A stretch of 64,000 bases of DNA from Alternaria dauci (lineage: Eukaryota > Ascomycota > Dothideomycetes > Pleosporales > Pleosporaceae), in NCBI RefSeq assembly GCF_042100115.1, contig NC_091277.1, positions 2,294,001-2,358,000 of the forward strand. The letters run 5' to 3'. Made by a program: the position numbers and the translations under genes. Numbering within the stretch: the first letter of the stretch is position 1; each line of letters opens with the position of its first letter. The notes under the pieces were generated by a model, which saw nothing but the letters and a program-made list of their open reading frames with translations, searched no databases and was not told where the DNA came from. This document shows, one piece after another, positions 11,835 to 22,963 of this stretch.

Positions 11835-13224
11835 ATGGTTTCTTCTACAGAGGCTGGCGCAGCGCGCTCCTTTCCCACCATCAAGTATGTGCGGACTTTT
11901 GTCACCCAAGGCCCCGGCAGCGGCGGAGACTATCACAACGTTGCTGGCGGCCACTGGCTCATTGACAGCAAGATCTCGACTCCCATGAGCCAGTATGAAG
12001 ATTACCGCAAGTCGAGAACCAGCTGGGGCATCAACGTCTTGGGATCCTTCTGTGTGGAGCTCGAGGCCAGTGACGGCACAAAGGGTTTTGCTACTGGATT
12101 CGGAGGTCCACCAGCATGCTGGCTCGTTGCTGAGCATTTCGAGCGCTTCCTAATTGGCCAAGGTGAGCACTCCGCTGAATACTGCGTCGAGTACCAATTC
12201 TAATCATGTCTAGATCCCAGAGACACCAACCACATGTTTGAGCAAATGTACCGTGCGTCCATGTTCTATGGTCGCAAGGGCCTCCCAGTTGCCGTCATCT
12301 CAGTCATCGATCTTGCCATCTGGGATTTGCTCGGCCATATTCGCAATGAGCCCGTATACAAGATGCTCGGTGGAGCTACCCGAGAGAGGCTCAACTTCTA
12401 CTGCACTGGCCCCGAGCCTGCGGCAGCAAAGGAGATGGGTTTCTTTGGCGCCAAGGTACCACTACCTTATGGTCCTGGTGAGGGTGTTGAGGGTCTCAAG
12501 AAGAACGTCGAGTTTCTTACCAAGCACCGCGAGAGCGTGGGACCAGATTTCCCTCTCATGGTTGACTGCTACATGAGCTTGAACGTACCCTACACAATCG
12601 AAGTCGTAAAGGCAACTGAACACCTCAACTTGAACTGGTGGGAGGAGTGCTTGTCGCCCGATGATTCGGATGGCTTCGAGCAGATCAAGCGCGCTCACCC
12701 TCGCATGAAGTTCACCACAGGCGAGCACGAGTACTCGCGATATGGCTTCAGGAAGCTCATCGAGGGCCGCAACCTCGACATCCTCCAGCCCGATGTCATG
12801 TGGGTTGGAGGCATGACTGAGCTCATCAAGATCTCGGCCATGGCCGCTGCGTACGATATTCCTGTTGTGCCCCACGCCAGTGGACCATACTCGTACCACT
12901 TCGTCGTCTCTCAGGCCAACTCGCCATTCCAAGAGTACCTCGCAAACTCACCGGACGGCAAGTCTGTTCTGCCTGTCTTTGGCAACCTGTAAGTTTCGGC
13001 CCAACCATTTACCAAATGTTTCGCTAATGCAGTGTAGATTCACCAACGAGCCCATCCCCACCAAGGGATATCTCGACGTCAAGACGCTTGATCTCCCAGG
13101 CTTTGGCCTCAAGCTAAACCCCAACGCCGGCTTGATCGACGCCACTCGCATACTGAACCCGGCGCCCCAAAAAGCGCTGAAGCCTGCTGAGCCTGAGAAG
13201 GCGGAGGTCAATGGACACGCGTGA
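11835..13224 (+). CDS. LRA3: L-rhamnonate dehydratase (enolase superfamily)
   Basis: Exons 11835-12162, 12214-12988 and 13038-13224 encode 429 residues of a mandelate-racemase/enolase-type enzyme. The N-terminal capping part includes WGINVLGSFCVELE, and the barrel has the acid metal ligands expected: Asp in LMVDCYMSLN, Glu in WWEECLSPDD, Glu in TTGEHEYSRYGF, and the later His in PVVPHASGPYSYHF. The WEECLSPDD and GEHEYSRYGF blocks are specific for L-rhamnonate dehydratases, which form 2-keto-3-deoxy-L-rhamnonate in the non-phosphorylated fungal rhamnose pathway (LRA1-LRA4). The C-terminal 30 residues are Pro/Ala/Glu-rich and end in NGHA. The adjacent divergent Zn2Cys6 gene may be its regulator. 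Other enolase-family sugar dehydratases are possible but less likely. Confidence 0.9.
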
Positions 13225-13758
13225 TGAAATGCACCGCATCATGCGAAATGTGGGTATACGACATGATGGCGTTGTGGCGTTGCATATGGCTTGCTTTTTC
13301 GGATAGCCTGGTGTTGATGCATTGCGCCGGAGCGGCAATTTTTGTTCTTGGCCGCTCGCTGGCACCCAGAAGCATCTGGATGAAATTTTGATTCTGCGCA
13401 TGGCGGCATGGGCGATGACTAGTTATACACGTAATCTTACGAGATAGCTGTAGCTTATGGAGAATGAAGAGATGAAGCATGTACAACAAGTCTATTATTA
13501 GTGACGAATTGCGGGCGCTGACGATCTCGGGAGGCTCTGGGCTCGTTCCTACCCATGTGCAGTAGGGACCTACGCCGAGTGGGGCTACGAGCGTCAGAGC
13601 TGTGCTGTAGTCGATTCTTCATAAAGGCGGAGTGAGGCAGCAAAACCGACCTTCTCCCCAAGCTCAGTGTATATCTCAGGCATACACTCTGGAAGCAGTT
13701 GCAACATCTTTCCACAGTACACCAATTACCCCGCCAATACCCCGCACCACATACCATC
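13225..13758. other. Intergenic: LRA3 3' flank and UAP1 promoter
   Basis: 534 bp between two plus-strand genes; no open frame with protein-like composition. The last 90 bp before the UAP1 start are rich in A and C. Confidence 0.5.
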
Positions 13759-15508
13759 ATGGAGGCCATCAAGGACACGGTCAACAGCGCGCTCGAGAAG
13801 CTCAACATCACAGGGGGCGCATCTCAGGGCACGCCGGCAAAGGAGCCGTCAGAGGAGCAGCTGAACGAGCTCAAGTCCAAGTACCAGAAGGCTGGCCAAG
13901 AGCAGGTTTTTGTATGTGTAGCCCGGCGTTGTTGTTGTTGGTTTTGCTGGCGAGTCTGGGAGCACCTCGCTGGACATTGTGAGCACCAAACAGCTTACTG
14001 GACCCCGGCCATGACTCCTGGACCTCTCTTGATCCCATATTCCCTCGCTAACAGAAACACCAGGCCTTCTACGACAAGCTCACCACTGCTGAGAAGGCGA
14101 GCCTCTACGAGCAATTGAGCAACTTCAACCCCGACTACATCAACGAAATCACCGAACGCGCCCTCCACCCCGCCGAAGCTGAAGCCACTGAGAACAAGCT
14201 CGAGCCCCTCCCCGAAAATGCCACATCCTCGGTCCTCTCGTCCCAGCAGGAGGACCTCGACCAATGGTACAACAGCGGACTGGACCTCATCGCCGAGAAC
14301 CAGGTCGCGGTTGTGCTGATGGCTGGTGGCCAGGGCACCCGTCTGGGCAGCTCCGCACCAAAGGGATGCTTCGACATCGGCCTTCCCAGCAAGAAGAGCC
14401 TGTTCCAGCTGCAGGGTGAGAGGATCAGGAAGGCCGAGATGCTGGCCGCCAAGAAGCACAACAAGGAGAGCGTTACCATCCCATGGTACGTCATGACCAG
14501 CGGCCCTACTCGTGGCCCTACCGCCGACTTCTTCGAGAAGAACAACTACTTTGGCCTGAAGAAGGAGAATGTCGTCATCTTCGAGCAGGGTGTCTTGCCG
14601 TGCATCTCCAACGATGGCAAGATCCTGTTGGAGAGCAAGTCAAAGGTCGCCGTCGCTCCCGATGGCAACGGTGGTCTCTACCAAGCCCTCATCCAGTCTG
14701 GTGTCGTACAAGACATGGGCAAGCGTGGCATCCAGCACATCCACGCATACTGTGTCGACAACTGCCTCGTCAAGGTCGCCGACCCTGCCTTTATCGGCTT
14801 CTCCGCGTCCAAGAACGTTGACATCGCAACCAAGGTCGTTCGCAAGCGCAACGCCAAGGAGTCTGTCGGTCTCATCCTCCAGAAGAACGGCAAGCCAGAT
14901 GTCGTCGAGTACTCTGAGATTTCAACCGAAGACGCAGAGGCCAAGGACTCCAAGGACTCGAGCCTACTCAAGTTCCGCGCCGCCAACATCGTCAACCACT
15001 ACTACTCATACAAGTTCCTCGAGAGCATTCCAGAGTGGGCAAAGAAGCTTCCTCACCACGTTGCGCGCAAGAAGATTCCTTTCGTCAACACCGAGACGGG
15101 CGAGACCGTCAAGCCAGAGAAGCCAAACGGCATCAAGCTGGAGCAATTCGTCTTCGATTGCTTCCCCTTCCTGACGTTGGACAAGTTTGCTTGCATGGAA
15201 GTCAAGCGCGAGGACGAGTTCTCGCCCCTGAAGAACGCGCGGGGAACTGGCGAGGACGACCCCGATACCAGCAAGCAGGACATCATGACTCAGGGCAAGA
15301 AGTGGGTGCAAGCTGCCGGCGCCACTGTCGTCAGCGAGGACGCCGAGGCCGGCATTGAAGTATCACCATTGATCTCCTACGTAAGTTTTGAGAGACGACT
15401 CCTGGTCCGTCAGACCGAATGCTAACTGCCATACAGGGTGGCGAAGGCCTCGAGTTCCTCAAGACCAAGACCCTCAAGGCTCCTGCTGTCATCGAGTCTG
15501 AAGACTAG
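13759..15508 (+). CDS. UAP1: UDP-N-acetylglucosamine pyrophosphorylase
   Basis: Exons 13759-13911, 14064-15380 and 15437-15508 give 513 residues. The enzyme makes UDP-GlcNAc from GlcNAc-1-phosphate and UTP in the cytosol, the precursor of chitin, N-glycans and GPI anchors. The uridyltransferase signature [20 protein letters not shown] is clear, followed by [36 protein letters not shown] and the basic/acidic block [12 protein letters not shown]. Intron 1 is long (152 bp). I take acceptor 14063 (VF|AFYDKL); the upstream AG at 14054 would add three residues (KHQ). GWT1 in the same window uses the GPI pathway this product feeds, but there is no operon-like link. Confidence 0.95.
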
Positions 15509-16512
15509 AAGACCTACAAAGCTCGATACAATTTGCTCCAGCCACGAGACCTCCTCTTCCGCACGACAGAGCATGGCAGGTGAACGACCACGAACTAAAA
15601 AAAAGCTTGTCACTACTGTTGGCATTGAGTAATAGATAGACACGAATGATATGAATATTTCGGACAACCACCTGCTCGACAGTTTTGACAGACTCAGCCT
15701 GCTCTGAGGGCGTTGAGTTTCTGGTACTGGGGAAGCTGACTCTGCATTGTAGCTACAGGGTGCGACTGCAACAGTGGTGTCATGATGCGGGGCGGAGAGT
15801 TCTTAAGCTGGCGGCAGCAGCGGAGGGGTAAAAAACCCATCCAAGGCCCCCACGGTACGATGAAAGCGCCTTTGATGCACAACGATAGGAGACGGGACAT
15901 TTCTAGAGTGAAGAGGGCATAGTCGCGTTCTATGAAACGGCGCATGATGCAACTCGGGGCTGTTTATGGACCAGTTCGACCTCGGGAAGAGCAGATTGCG
16001 CATTTCGCTAGCGCAACCGAAGCAGGGACCACAGCTATGAGAGATGCATTTTGCCCGCTGCCCGAATGTTCCACGATCCCCCAAATTCTCTCGCCACATT
16101 TAGCAGGAGGTTGAAGAAGAGTTGCAGTGGGCAGGTCAGGAAAGTTGAAAGTAGGTTGCGCCCGCCGAGAGTCCCCCCTTCCCTAGAGTGTGCGCGCTAG
16201 GTTCCGCCCTGGCGCGTGCTTCGTTTGTCCGCGTTCCCTTGCCCCTCGACAACAGCCCCTCGAAAAATCTGCGACTGACTGGCGACCGCAGGTGAAGGAA
16301 ATTGAAGAAGCAAACGAAGCAGGTACTTTGGCCCTACCAACTCTCGTAGTCGCGCGCGCACTCGCTCGAGCAAACACGGAGCAAAGCAGACGTCGCAGCA
16401 AACACACAACCCAAAACCACCCCTCATTCACGATCCACTCCCTGCGCAGCTCACGCAACCACCGACTATATACTTATACGCTGTTTCCAGATATACGCAG
16501 AGAAACACCATC
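15509..16512. other. Intergenic 1.0 kb upstream of the CCHC zinc-knuckle gene
   Basis: No convincing gene. From about 16180 to 16512 the plus strand becomes C/T- and CA-rich, consistent with a promoter and leader for the following gene. Overlapping open frames on both strands here lack recognisable domains. Confidence 0.5.
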
Positions 16513-17543
16513 ATGTCTTCTCTCTCTCGTCGTGCGTGCTTCAAGTGCGGAAACGTCGGCCATTACGCCGGTAAGCCATCTCGCGCATGCACTCGTGGCG
16601 CGCGCTGCAATTGCTCTGTCAGAAGACAGATGGCGCATGTTGGTTCTGACTGCAGTACCTGCAATGCGCAGCCGCGAGCCGTGTTGCAGTATCCATGAGA
16701 GACTATGCGGCTAACGGTGATGTACAGAGGTTTGCTCTTCCTCTGAGAGGCTGTGCTACAACTGTAAGACGACCCCAAAACCACTCACGACTCTGGACTA
16801 ACCTCTCTACAGGCAAGCAGCCAGGTCACGAGTCCAACGGATGCCCGCATCCCCGCACCACCGAGAGTACGTCACTGCAATCCACACACTACCCGTTTTG
16901 ACTTTGGGCACTCGTCCAATGGCCCTCGCGCACTTTCAGGGACACACACGCCTATACGATAAAGGAATCAGGAGCTGACCAAGCAACAGCTAAGCAGTGC
17001 TACCACTGCCAGGGTCTCGGACACGTCCAGGCTGACTGCCCGACTCTGCGCCTGAGTGGAGCCGGCACCAGCGGACGCTGCTACAGCTGCGGTATCGCTG
17101 GCCACCTTGCCCGCAACTGCCCCAACCCTGGAATGGGTCGTGGAGCTGGCGGTCCTCCTCGTGGCGGCTTTGGAGGAGGTTTCCGTGGCGGTTTCGCCGG
17201 CGGTGCTCGCCCGGCCACATGCTACAAGTGCGGTGGGCCCAACCACTTTGCTCGTGACTGCCAGGCTCAGGCTATGAAGTGCTACGCCTGTGGCAAGCTT
17301 GGTAAGTCGACCGAACGCATTCCAGCATACAATCGCTAACATGAGTTAGGCCACATTTCCCGCGACTGCACCGCCCCCAACGGCGGGCCCTTGAACACTG
17401 CTGGCAAGACTTGCTACCGCTGCGGCGAGACCGGCCACATCTCTCGCGACTGCACCCAGGCTGAGGTCAACGGCGACGCTTCCGCCGCACCTGCCGCTGC
17501 TGCTCCCGTCCCGGCCGCTGCCCCTACCGCTGCTGTCGCCTAG
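16513..17543 (+). CDS. GIS2: CCHC zinc-knuckle nucleic-acid-binding protein, Gis2/CNBP type
   Basis: Five exons (16513-16570, 16728-16763, 16813-16866, 16990-17301, 17350-17543) encode 217 residues with seven C-x2-C-x4-H-x4-C knuckles: CFKCGNVGHYAEVC, CYNCKQPGHESNGC, CYHCQGLGHVQADC, CYSCGIAGHLARNC, CYKCGGPNHFARDC, CYACGKLGHISRDC and CYRCGETGHISRDC. An RGG-type stretch rich in Gly, Arg and Phe lies between knuckles 4 and 5, and the tail is Ala/Pro-rich. Seven knuckles match yeast Gis2 and vertebrate CNBP, which bind mRNA and single-stranded G-rich nucleic acid and act in translation control and stress granules. Four introns divide the knuckle array; three of them fall inside or beside a knuckle. 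Confidence 0.92.
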
Positions 17544-18562
17544 GCGACTTCAGGCTGCGCCCAAGTCTCGCCATGAGTAACATTATGGCGAGCGCTGGCC
17601 CCCATGACATGCACTATCATGTCTTTTGTTTGCTTCACCATTTCATCACAATCATTTTCCTAGCCAATCTCAGCATCATTTCGGCATATCTCACACATTC
17701 ACGAGTCATCAATGGATATGAGAAAGGTTCTTCACGATTCTTACACTGATACCCCACAAGCGTTATATCCCTTACTTGAACCATTCTACCATTATTTCGA
17801 CAGACGACGGCTTGGCGATTTGGATGGCGACCTGTTTTGACACGAGCAATTTGGCTTGGCAGCTCCTTCGGCAGAAGCGTTACCAATGCGATGTGCTTGG
17901 ATAGATCAGGCTCGTCTATGGAGCTGGAAGGCGCTGTGGTGGTTTGGTGCGAAAGTTTGTTCCCAGGGGATGGAGGTGGTATGGAAGAGGAAGAGTGAAG
18001 GAGACTGTGTGTATATGTCGGGAGCTGAGTCGGTGTATCTGTCTGTTAGCACTATGTTCATACATGACTGTGCTTGCATCGCTTAGATTTTGATTGTATC
18101 ATCTATTTCGAATATATGCAGTCACATCAGTATCTAGATTCCGAGTTTTGATCTTGTTTTCACTGACGAGAATAGCAGATACTGTCAATTCTACTGCACA
18201 GTCCTAGGAGCTACTCTGATGCCAGGCCCTCAACGCAGGCACCTTCTGAGTCGATCCAATCGAACTCTGCCCATTCGTATGATATACATGTGCTCCTCTG
18301 TACCAGTTGTGGGGCGGTCGCGTAGACGGTGGTGGTTGCGCCTTCCTTCCTTCTCAGTCTTACACACTAAACAGACCTCAGCGCCCCCACCCATCGTGCC
18401 TTCCTCCGCCGTCTCGCCTCCTTAGACTTTTCTTTCTTTCTTCGTGCATCGTTTCTTCACGCCCTCGTTCATACATTCGTCGCTCCCACGCGCAGCATTC
18501 GTACCTTCGCTCGTATTGTTCCCTTTCATCTCATACCAAGTCAGTCACCACCTAGAGCTACC
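17544..18562. other. Intergenic 1.0 kb between the CCHC gene and DMC1
   Basis: No gene seen. The last 150 bp before DMC1 contain pyrimidine-rich runs (CTTTTCTTTCTTTCTTCG at about 18428) that probably form the DMC1 promoter or leader. Confidence 0.5.
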
Positions 18563-19935
18563 ATGGGCGCTTCTTCAGTTGCCAGCGACGACTCGAACAA
18601 CGATGTGAGTGAACTACTCTCGTTGAAGTGAGACACACACTGACTGAATGCACACAGGACGGCTTCATCGTCGACATCGACGCGATCCAGGCGCACGGGA
18701 TCGGTGCCGTCGACATTTCGAAGCTAAAGTCAAATGGCTACTATACAATCGCATCGGTGCATTCGGCTACTCGTCGCAATCTTCTGAAGATCAAGGGCTT
18801 CAGTGAGATCAAGGTCGACAAAGTCAAGGATGCCATCGCAAAGTGCCAGGTACATCACCACACCTACTTGACACTGAGGTGTAGATCTCTGACATGCAAC
18901 ACAGCCGTCTGGAGGAGGCTTTCAGACTGCTCATGAGCTCGGACATTTGCGCAAGCGTGTCATCAAGATTTCTACCGGCAGCAAGGCGCTTGATGCCGTG
19001 CTTGGGGGGTGAGTGCCTGTTTCAGCCTGCGTTCCAAGTCTCGATGCTGACAACACGTAGTGGCTTCCAGACGATGAGTATCAGCGAGGTCTTTGGAGAG
19101 TTTCGTTGCGGAAAGACCCAATTGTCACATACCATGTCTGTTATCGCACAGCTACCGAAGGATATGGGTGGCGCAGAAGGCAAGGTGGCCTACATTGGTA
19201 TGTCGAACATCGCTGCCTTTGAACTTCGCTCACATCCATTCAGATACCGAAGGAACATTTCGACCCGAGAGAATAGCCCAAATTGCCGAGCGGTTTGGTG
19301 TCGACCCTGAGACTGGTATGTGTCATCTTACTTCCGCTGGTGCCTCCACTTACAACCTCCAGCTCAAGAAAACATTACGTATGCGCGCGCGGTGAATTCG
19401 GAGCATCAGATGGAACTTCTCAACAAAGTCGCCGAGTTCTTTGTCAGCAACGAGTACCGCCTACTCATCATCGACAGCATCATGGCTCTTTTTCGCGTCG
19501 ACTACACTGGCCGTGGTGAGCTCAATGAGCGGCAGCAGAAGCTCAACCAGTTCCTCTCAAAGCTGACGCATGTCGCTGAAGGTATGCCAAGTTTCCTGGT
19601 GGTTCTGATACAATCTGATAGTGCATAGAGTTCAACGTCGCCGTGCTCTTGACAAATCAAGTCCAGAGCGACCCTGGAGCGAGCGCTCTCTTCGCTGGTG
19701 CAGACGGGCGCAAGCCAATCGGCGGTCACATCCTTGCCCACGCTTCTGCTACAAGGATTTTGCTTCGCAAGGGTCGAGGTGAAGAGCGTGTTGCTAAGAT
19801 TCAAGACTCTCCTGGTATGTTACCATGGATTGCTATTCGTCCTATATCCGCTAACGCATCGCTTCAGACATGCCGGAGAAGGAAGCAACGTACATCATCA
19901 CGAACGGTGGCATCAACGACGCAGAGAAGCTGTGA
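18563..19935 (+). CDS. DMC1: Meiotic recombinase Dmc1 (RecA/Rad51 family)
   Basis: Eight exons (18563-18604, 18658-18849, 18905-19008, 19061-19197, 19244-19315, 19363-19581, 19629-19814, 19868-19935) encode 339 residues. The N-terminal helix-hairpin domain ([19 protein letters not shown]) precedes the ATPase core with Walker [10 protein letters not shown] and Walker [12 protein letters not shown]. Loop and C-terminal blocks ([45 protein letters not shown]) are present. Dmc1 rather than Rad51 is indicated by [30 protein letters not shown], the lack of the Rad51 N-terminal extension and the length. The product forms filaments for interhomologue strand exchange in meiosis. All seven introns are 46-55 bp. 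An Sfr1/Mei5-type accessory gene lies 1.65 kb downstream. Confidence 0.93.
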
Positions 19936-20205
19936 CAGATGTGCAGCAGTCTCGCGTTGATGCACGTATGAGGGGTATTTCTCGAAGAAATGGTGCTATG
20001 TGAGATGAACTGATGCACATTTCTCATGTACGACGATAGCGAGCTGTAGTGTGTCATATTCTCCGATATAGGAAGATTTCATCTCGTTCGTATCTCGGTA
20101 CCCGCGTAGCGTCTGTATGCAAGTTTTGTCGTCTTATAAACTTTTAGACATGTTATATCCAGCTTGAGCCTGCTCGATGGTGGCCGAAGCCAATCTCACA
20201 CTTCT

Positions 20206-21146
20206 TCAATCCTTCATCGTTTCCTCGTTCCGCGTCTTGTCCCTGCTATTCCATTCCCGATCAAATACCTGTAAACTCCTCTGTGCAGTAGGCACCACAT
20301 CCAGCGCCTTCACGCTGACCCGATCTTTTTGGCTTAGCATAAAAGCAGCCGCTTCCGCAACATCAGGAGCGACAAGAGGCTCGAAGCCGGTCATGAAAGT
20401 GTCATAGCTTTCCTTGTCATATCCAACACTAGACATGTCGTTAGCCTAAAGTTCCACCACAGAATCAAAAGTGTGAGAGCACGGAAACGGTATGTACGAG
20501 AGACACACGCAATGTACGAAAAGACATGTATGACGTACCGCTGTTCATGAAAATTTGTCGCCACAACCCCCGGCCGCAGCGCAAGCACCTTGATATCCGT
20601 GCCCACCAACTCGGTCCTCAGCACATTTGTAAAAGCCTCCTGACAAGCTTTGCTAGCGTGATACACCGCCTCGCCCGGGAATGGCGGTACCTCCAACCCC
20701 GTGGTGCTAGTGACGTTGAGAATCGTGCCTTTGCCCCGCTCTTGCATCTTTCCCTCGTTCAACGCGGCATATGCAGCGAACATGTACCCATTGATATTCG
20801 TGTTGGTCATGGTAATAATGTCGTGTATTTTGAGGTCGGGGAACTTGGAGGGGGCACCGATAGCAAGACCGGCGTTGTTGATCAAAATGTCAATGTGTGA
20901 GACTTGCTGGACTACTTTTGAGATGGCAGTGCTGAGGGAGGTGTGGTCTTGGACATCGACGACGGATAGGAAGATGTTGAGGTTGGAGTGCTTGGCTTTG
21001 AGGGAGTCGGACAAGGCCTTTAGCTTGTCGCCTGAGCGGGCGAAGAGGATGAGTGTTGCATCTTCGGCGGCTAGACGCTCGGCGATGGCTGCGCCGATGC
21101 CCATTGATGCACCTGTGATGAGGACGGTTTGGCCTTTGAGTGACAT
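20206..21146 (-). CDS. Short-chain dehydrogenase/reductase (YMR226C/serine dehydrogenase-like)
   Basis: Exons 21146-20539 and 20428-20206 (110 bp intron) encode 276 residues. The classical SDR elements are present: cofactor motif TGASMGIG, DVQD, NNAG and the active-site YHASK, with ALRPGVVATNF after it. The closest type is the NADP-dependent 3-hydroxy-acid/serine dehydrogenase group, which reduces or oxidises small beta-hydroxy acids and carbonyls; the substrate cannot be read from the sequence. I chose ATG 21146 (MSLKGQTVLITGASMG) because it places the motif at the usual distance from the start. The frame is open upstream to ATG 21278, which would add 44 residues rich in Arg, Ser and Pro; a targeting peptide is possible. 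A palindromic CRE-like TGACGTCA lies 155 bp upstream. Confidence 0.88.
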
Positions 21147-21300
21147 GGTTGGTAATGGGGGTTGAGAAGCTCGAACGTATGGATTGTTTGGAACAGCGAC
21201 ACGATTGGTATGAGACTTCAGGAATTGGGCTATCAAGAGGGCTTGAGAAGCACGATGGCCGTCGTAGCGCGTAGACATTAGTAATGCTAGTAGTATACTA

Positions 21301-21308
21301 TGACGTCA
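21301..21308. promoter_or_regulatory. Palindromic CRE-like site TGACGTCA upstream of the SDR gene
   Basis: A perfect TGACGTCA, the consensus of ATF/CREB-type bZIP factors (Atf1/AtfA), is 155 bp before the chosen SDR start. About one copy per 64 kb is expected by chance, so binding is inference. Confidence 0.35.
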
Positions 21309-21584
21309 CATGCATGGCATTCTTCGACATTTTTAAAGATCTGCATTAAATGTTAATAAACTCCGTCGCTCGTAAAAGGGTATCGCCGTAAACAATCATC
21401 CTGACATGGTAAGTTATTCCGCAAGCGACAGACATGGAAGTTGACTTACACTTCGTATCGTGGCTTCCTCTAAAGCCTACGTCCATTCGTGGACAGGGCA
21501 AGCTCAGTTCTTGTATGGATGGGTTCTGTAAAATTCATGGTATGTGCCGAGGATGTGCCGGATGGTGTCCTTTACTCTCGAAGT

Positions 21585-22482
21585 TCATCCATCCCACCTT
21601 TGCGCTTCCTTGTTATAACCAATGAGCTTGAGGTCGATGTTGAGCGTCTTGAGCATCATGTCCATGGTAAAAGACTGTGTCCCTGTCAGCGACAATATAT
21701 GCATACAGTCTCCGCGTACTCACATCGTCGTCTGCGCACTTGAACGTCTCCTTCTCCTCTTCTCCTTTCTCTCTTTCCAGGCCCATCTCAGCATACCGAT
21801 CATACGCTTCTTCCGAAATATCTCCACTCTCCTTAGCTTCTTCCATCCTTTCCCGCTCTGCCTCCATCTCTTCCTTGTCCCACTGCATCTGCCGTTGCTT
21901 TGATTCCTTCTCGCGTTCCTTCCACGCGCCTACTCCGCCCATTCTATTGACCCTATCGCGAGTACTGCCAAACAGCTCTTCGGCGGCTGCACGACTTGCT
22001 GTGCGCCATTTATCTATCAGCACGACCAGGTCGTCGTCTTTTGTAGAGGTAGCGAGGGTCTGGGCTTGTGTGAGCATCTGGATCTCGTTGCGGAGTTGCA
22101 TAATCTCGCGTGTGACTGAGGGGTTCGATGGCGCCTTCTTTGGAGCGACCCGCGAAGGTGTGGATATGTTTGGACGTGAGACGAGAGACTTTGAGACACG
22201 TGGTGTCACCTTGGAGGTTGCTGGCGTTGATAGTGGCCGTGTGGAAGGCTCAGAGGTGTTCGAGTGCTGTGCATAGCGGCTTGCAGGAGCGACATTCCTG
22301 GCAGCGTTGACATCTGCCTCCGAAATCTTGCGGGCTGGAGTGCGTATCTCAGGCGGATCTGAGGATGGCGGATCGTCTCCTATGCTGGGCTTCAAGGGTG
22401 TGCGGAACGGCGATTTGAACGGCTTCTGGAGCGTCTTGGTGGCTTCGTTTAGCCGGCGGCGTTTCGCTTGCGGGGTCGCCAT
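21585..22482 (-). CDS. SFR1: Sfr1/Mei5-type recombinase accessory protein
   Basis: Exons 22482-21724 and 21674-21585 give 282 residues. The N-terminal half is basic and disordered (KRRRLNEATKTLQKPFKSPF). The C-terminal half carries the conserved Sfr1/Mei5 core: LRNEIQMLTQAQTLATS, LVVLIDKWRTASRAAAEELF, VNRMGGVGAW and an acidic coiled segment. After the 49 bp GTGAGT...CAG intron the conserved end FTMDMMLKTLNIDLKLIGYN is read in phase. In fission yeast Swi5-Sfr1, and in budding yeast Sae3-Mei5, stimulate Rad51 or Dmc1 filaments. The start at 22482 (MATPQAKRRR) is preferred; an in-frame ATG at 22560 would add 26 residues. Its closeness to DMC1 is notable. Confidence 0.85.
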
Positions 22483-22963
22483 CTTCGTGACTGTTGACGC
22501 ATTGGTACCAGCAGTTCTCGATGTGGCGGGGTGGTAGGTGGGTGAAACAAGACCACCCATGTCATCTGTCGCTTCTCGTTCCGGACGATCTAGCGCGTCG
22601 CGCTAGACCCTCGTCGTCACGTGTGTTCACCTACGCGACAAGTGAAGGCCTGGACATTCAGGCAGCAATGAATCTCTTCACTGGAAAGTTGCGCTGATCA
22701 ACACCTTCCCTTACCTTCCCGATCGGGTAAGAGGGGCAGAAGCATCCCATTTCTGGAAAATGATCTAGGCGTGAGGTATCACTCTCGAGACTTGATGATG
22801 GCAGCTGAGGGCAGATGTAGGTGTTGGAAACGCTCCTGAATCCGATCGAAAGCGCTGGGATGCCGCGAGAACAGAATCAAAGTATATTGAGGTGAAGTTT
22901 TGATCAGCACGTGGTAGCTGAACCAGCAAATCATATTGACGTGGGAGTAACGCGCTCGACTAT
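22483..22963. other. Intergenic: SFR1 promoter and tyrosinase 3' flank
   Basis: 481 bp between two minus-strand genes. An AT-rich stretch with TATATATAA at about 22970-22979 overlaps the tyrosinase 3' end. No gene seen. Confidence 0.5.

Noticed and set aside
21147..21278. 44-residue N-terminal extension of the dehydrogenase
   Set aside because: The downstream ATG gives the standard SDR start; the extension lacks conservation-like content, though a targeting peptide is not excluded.
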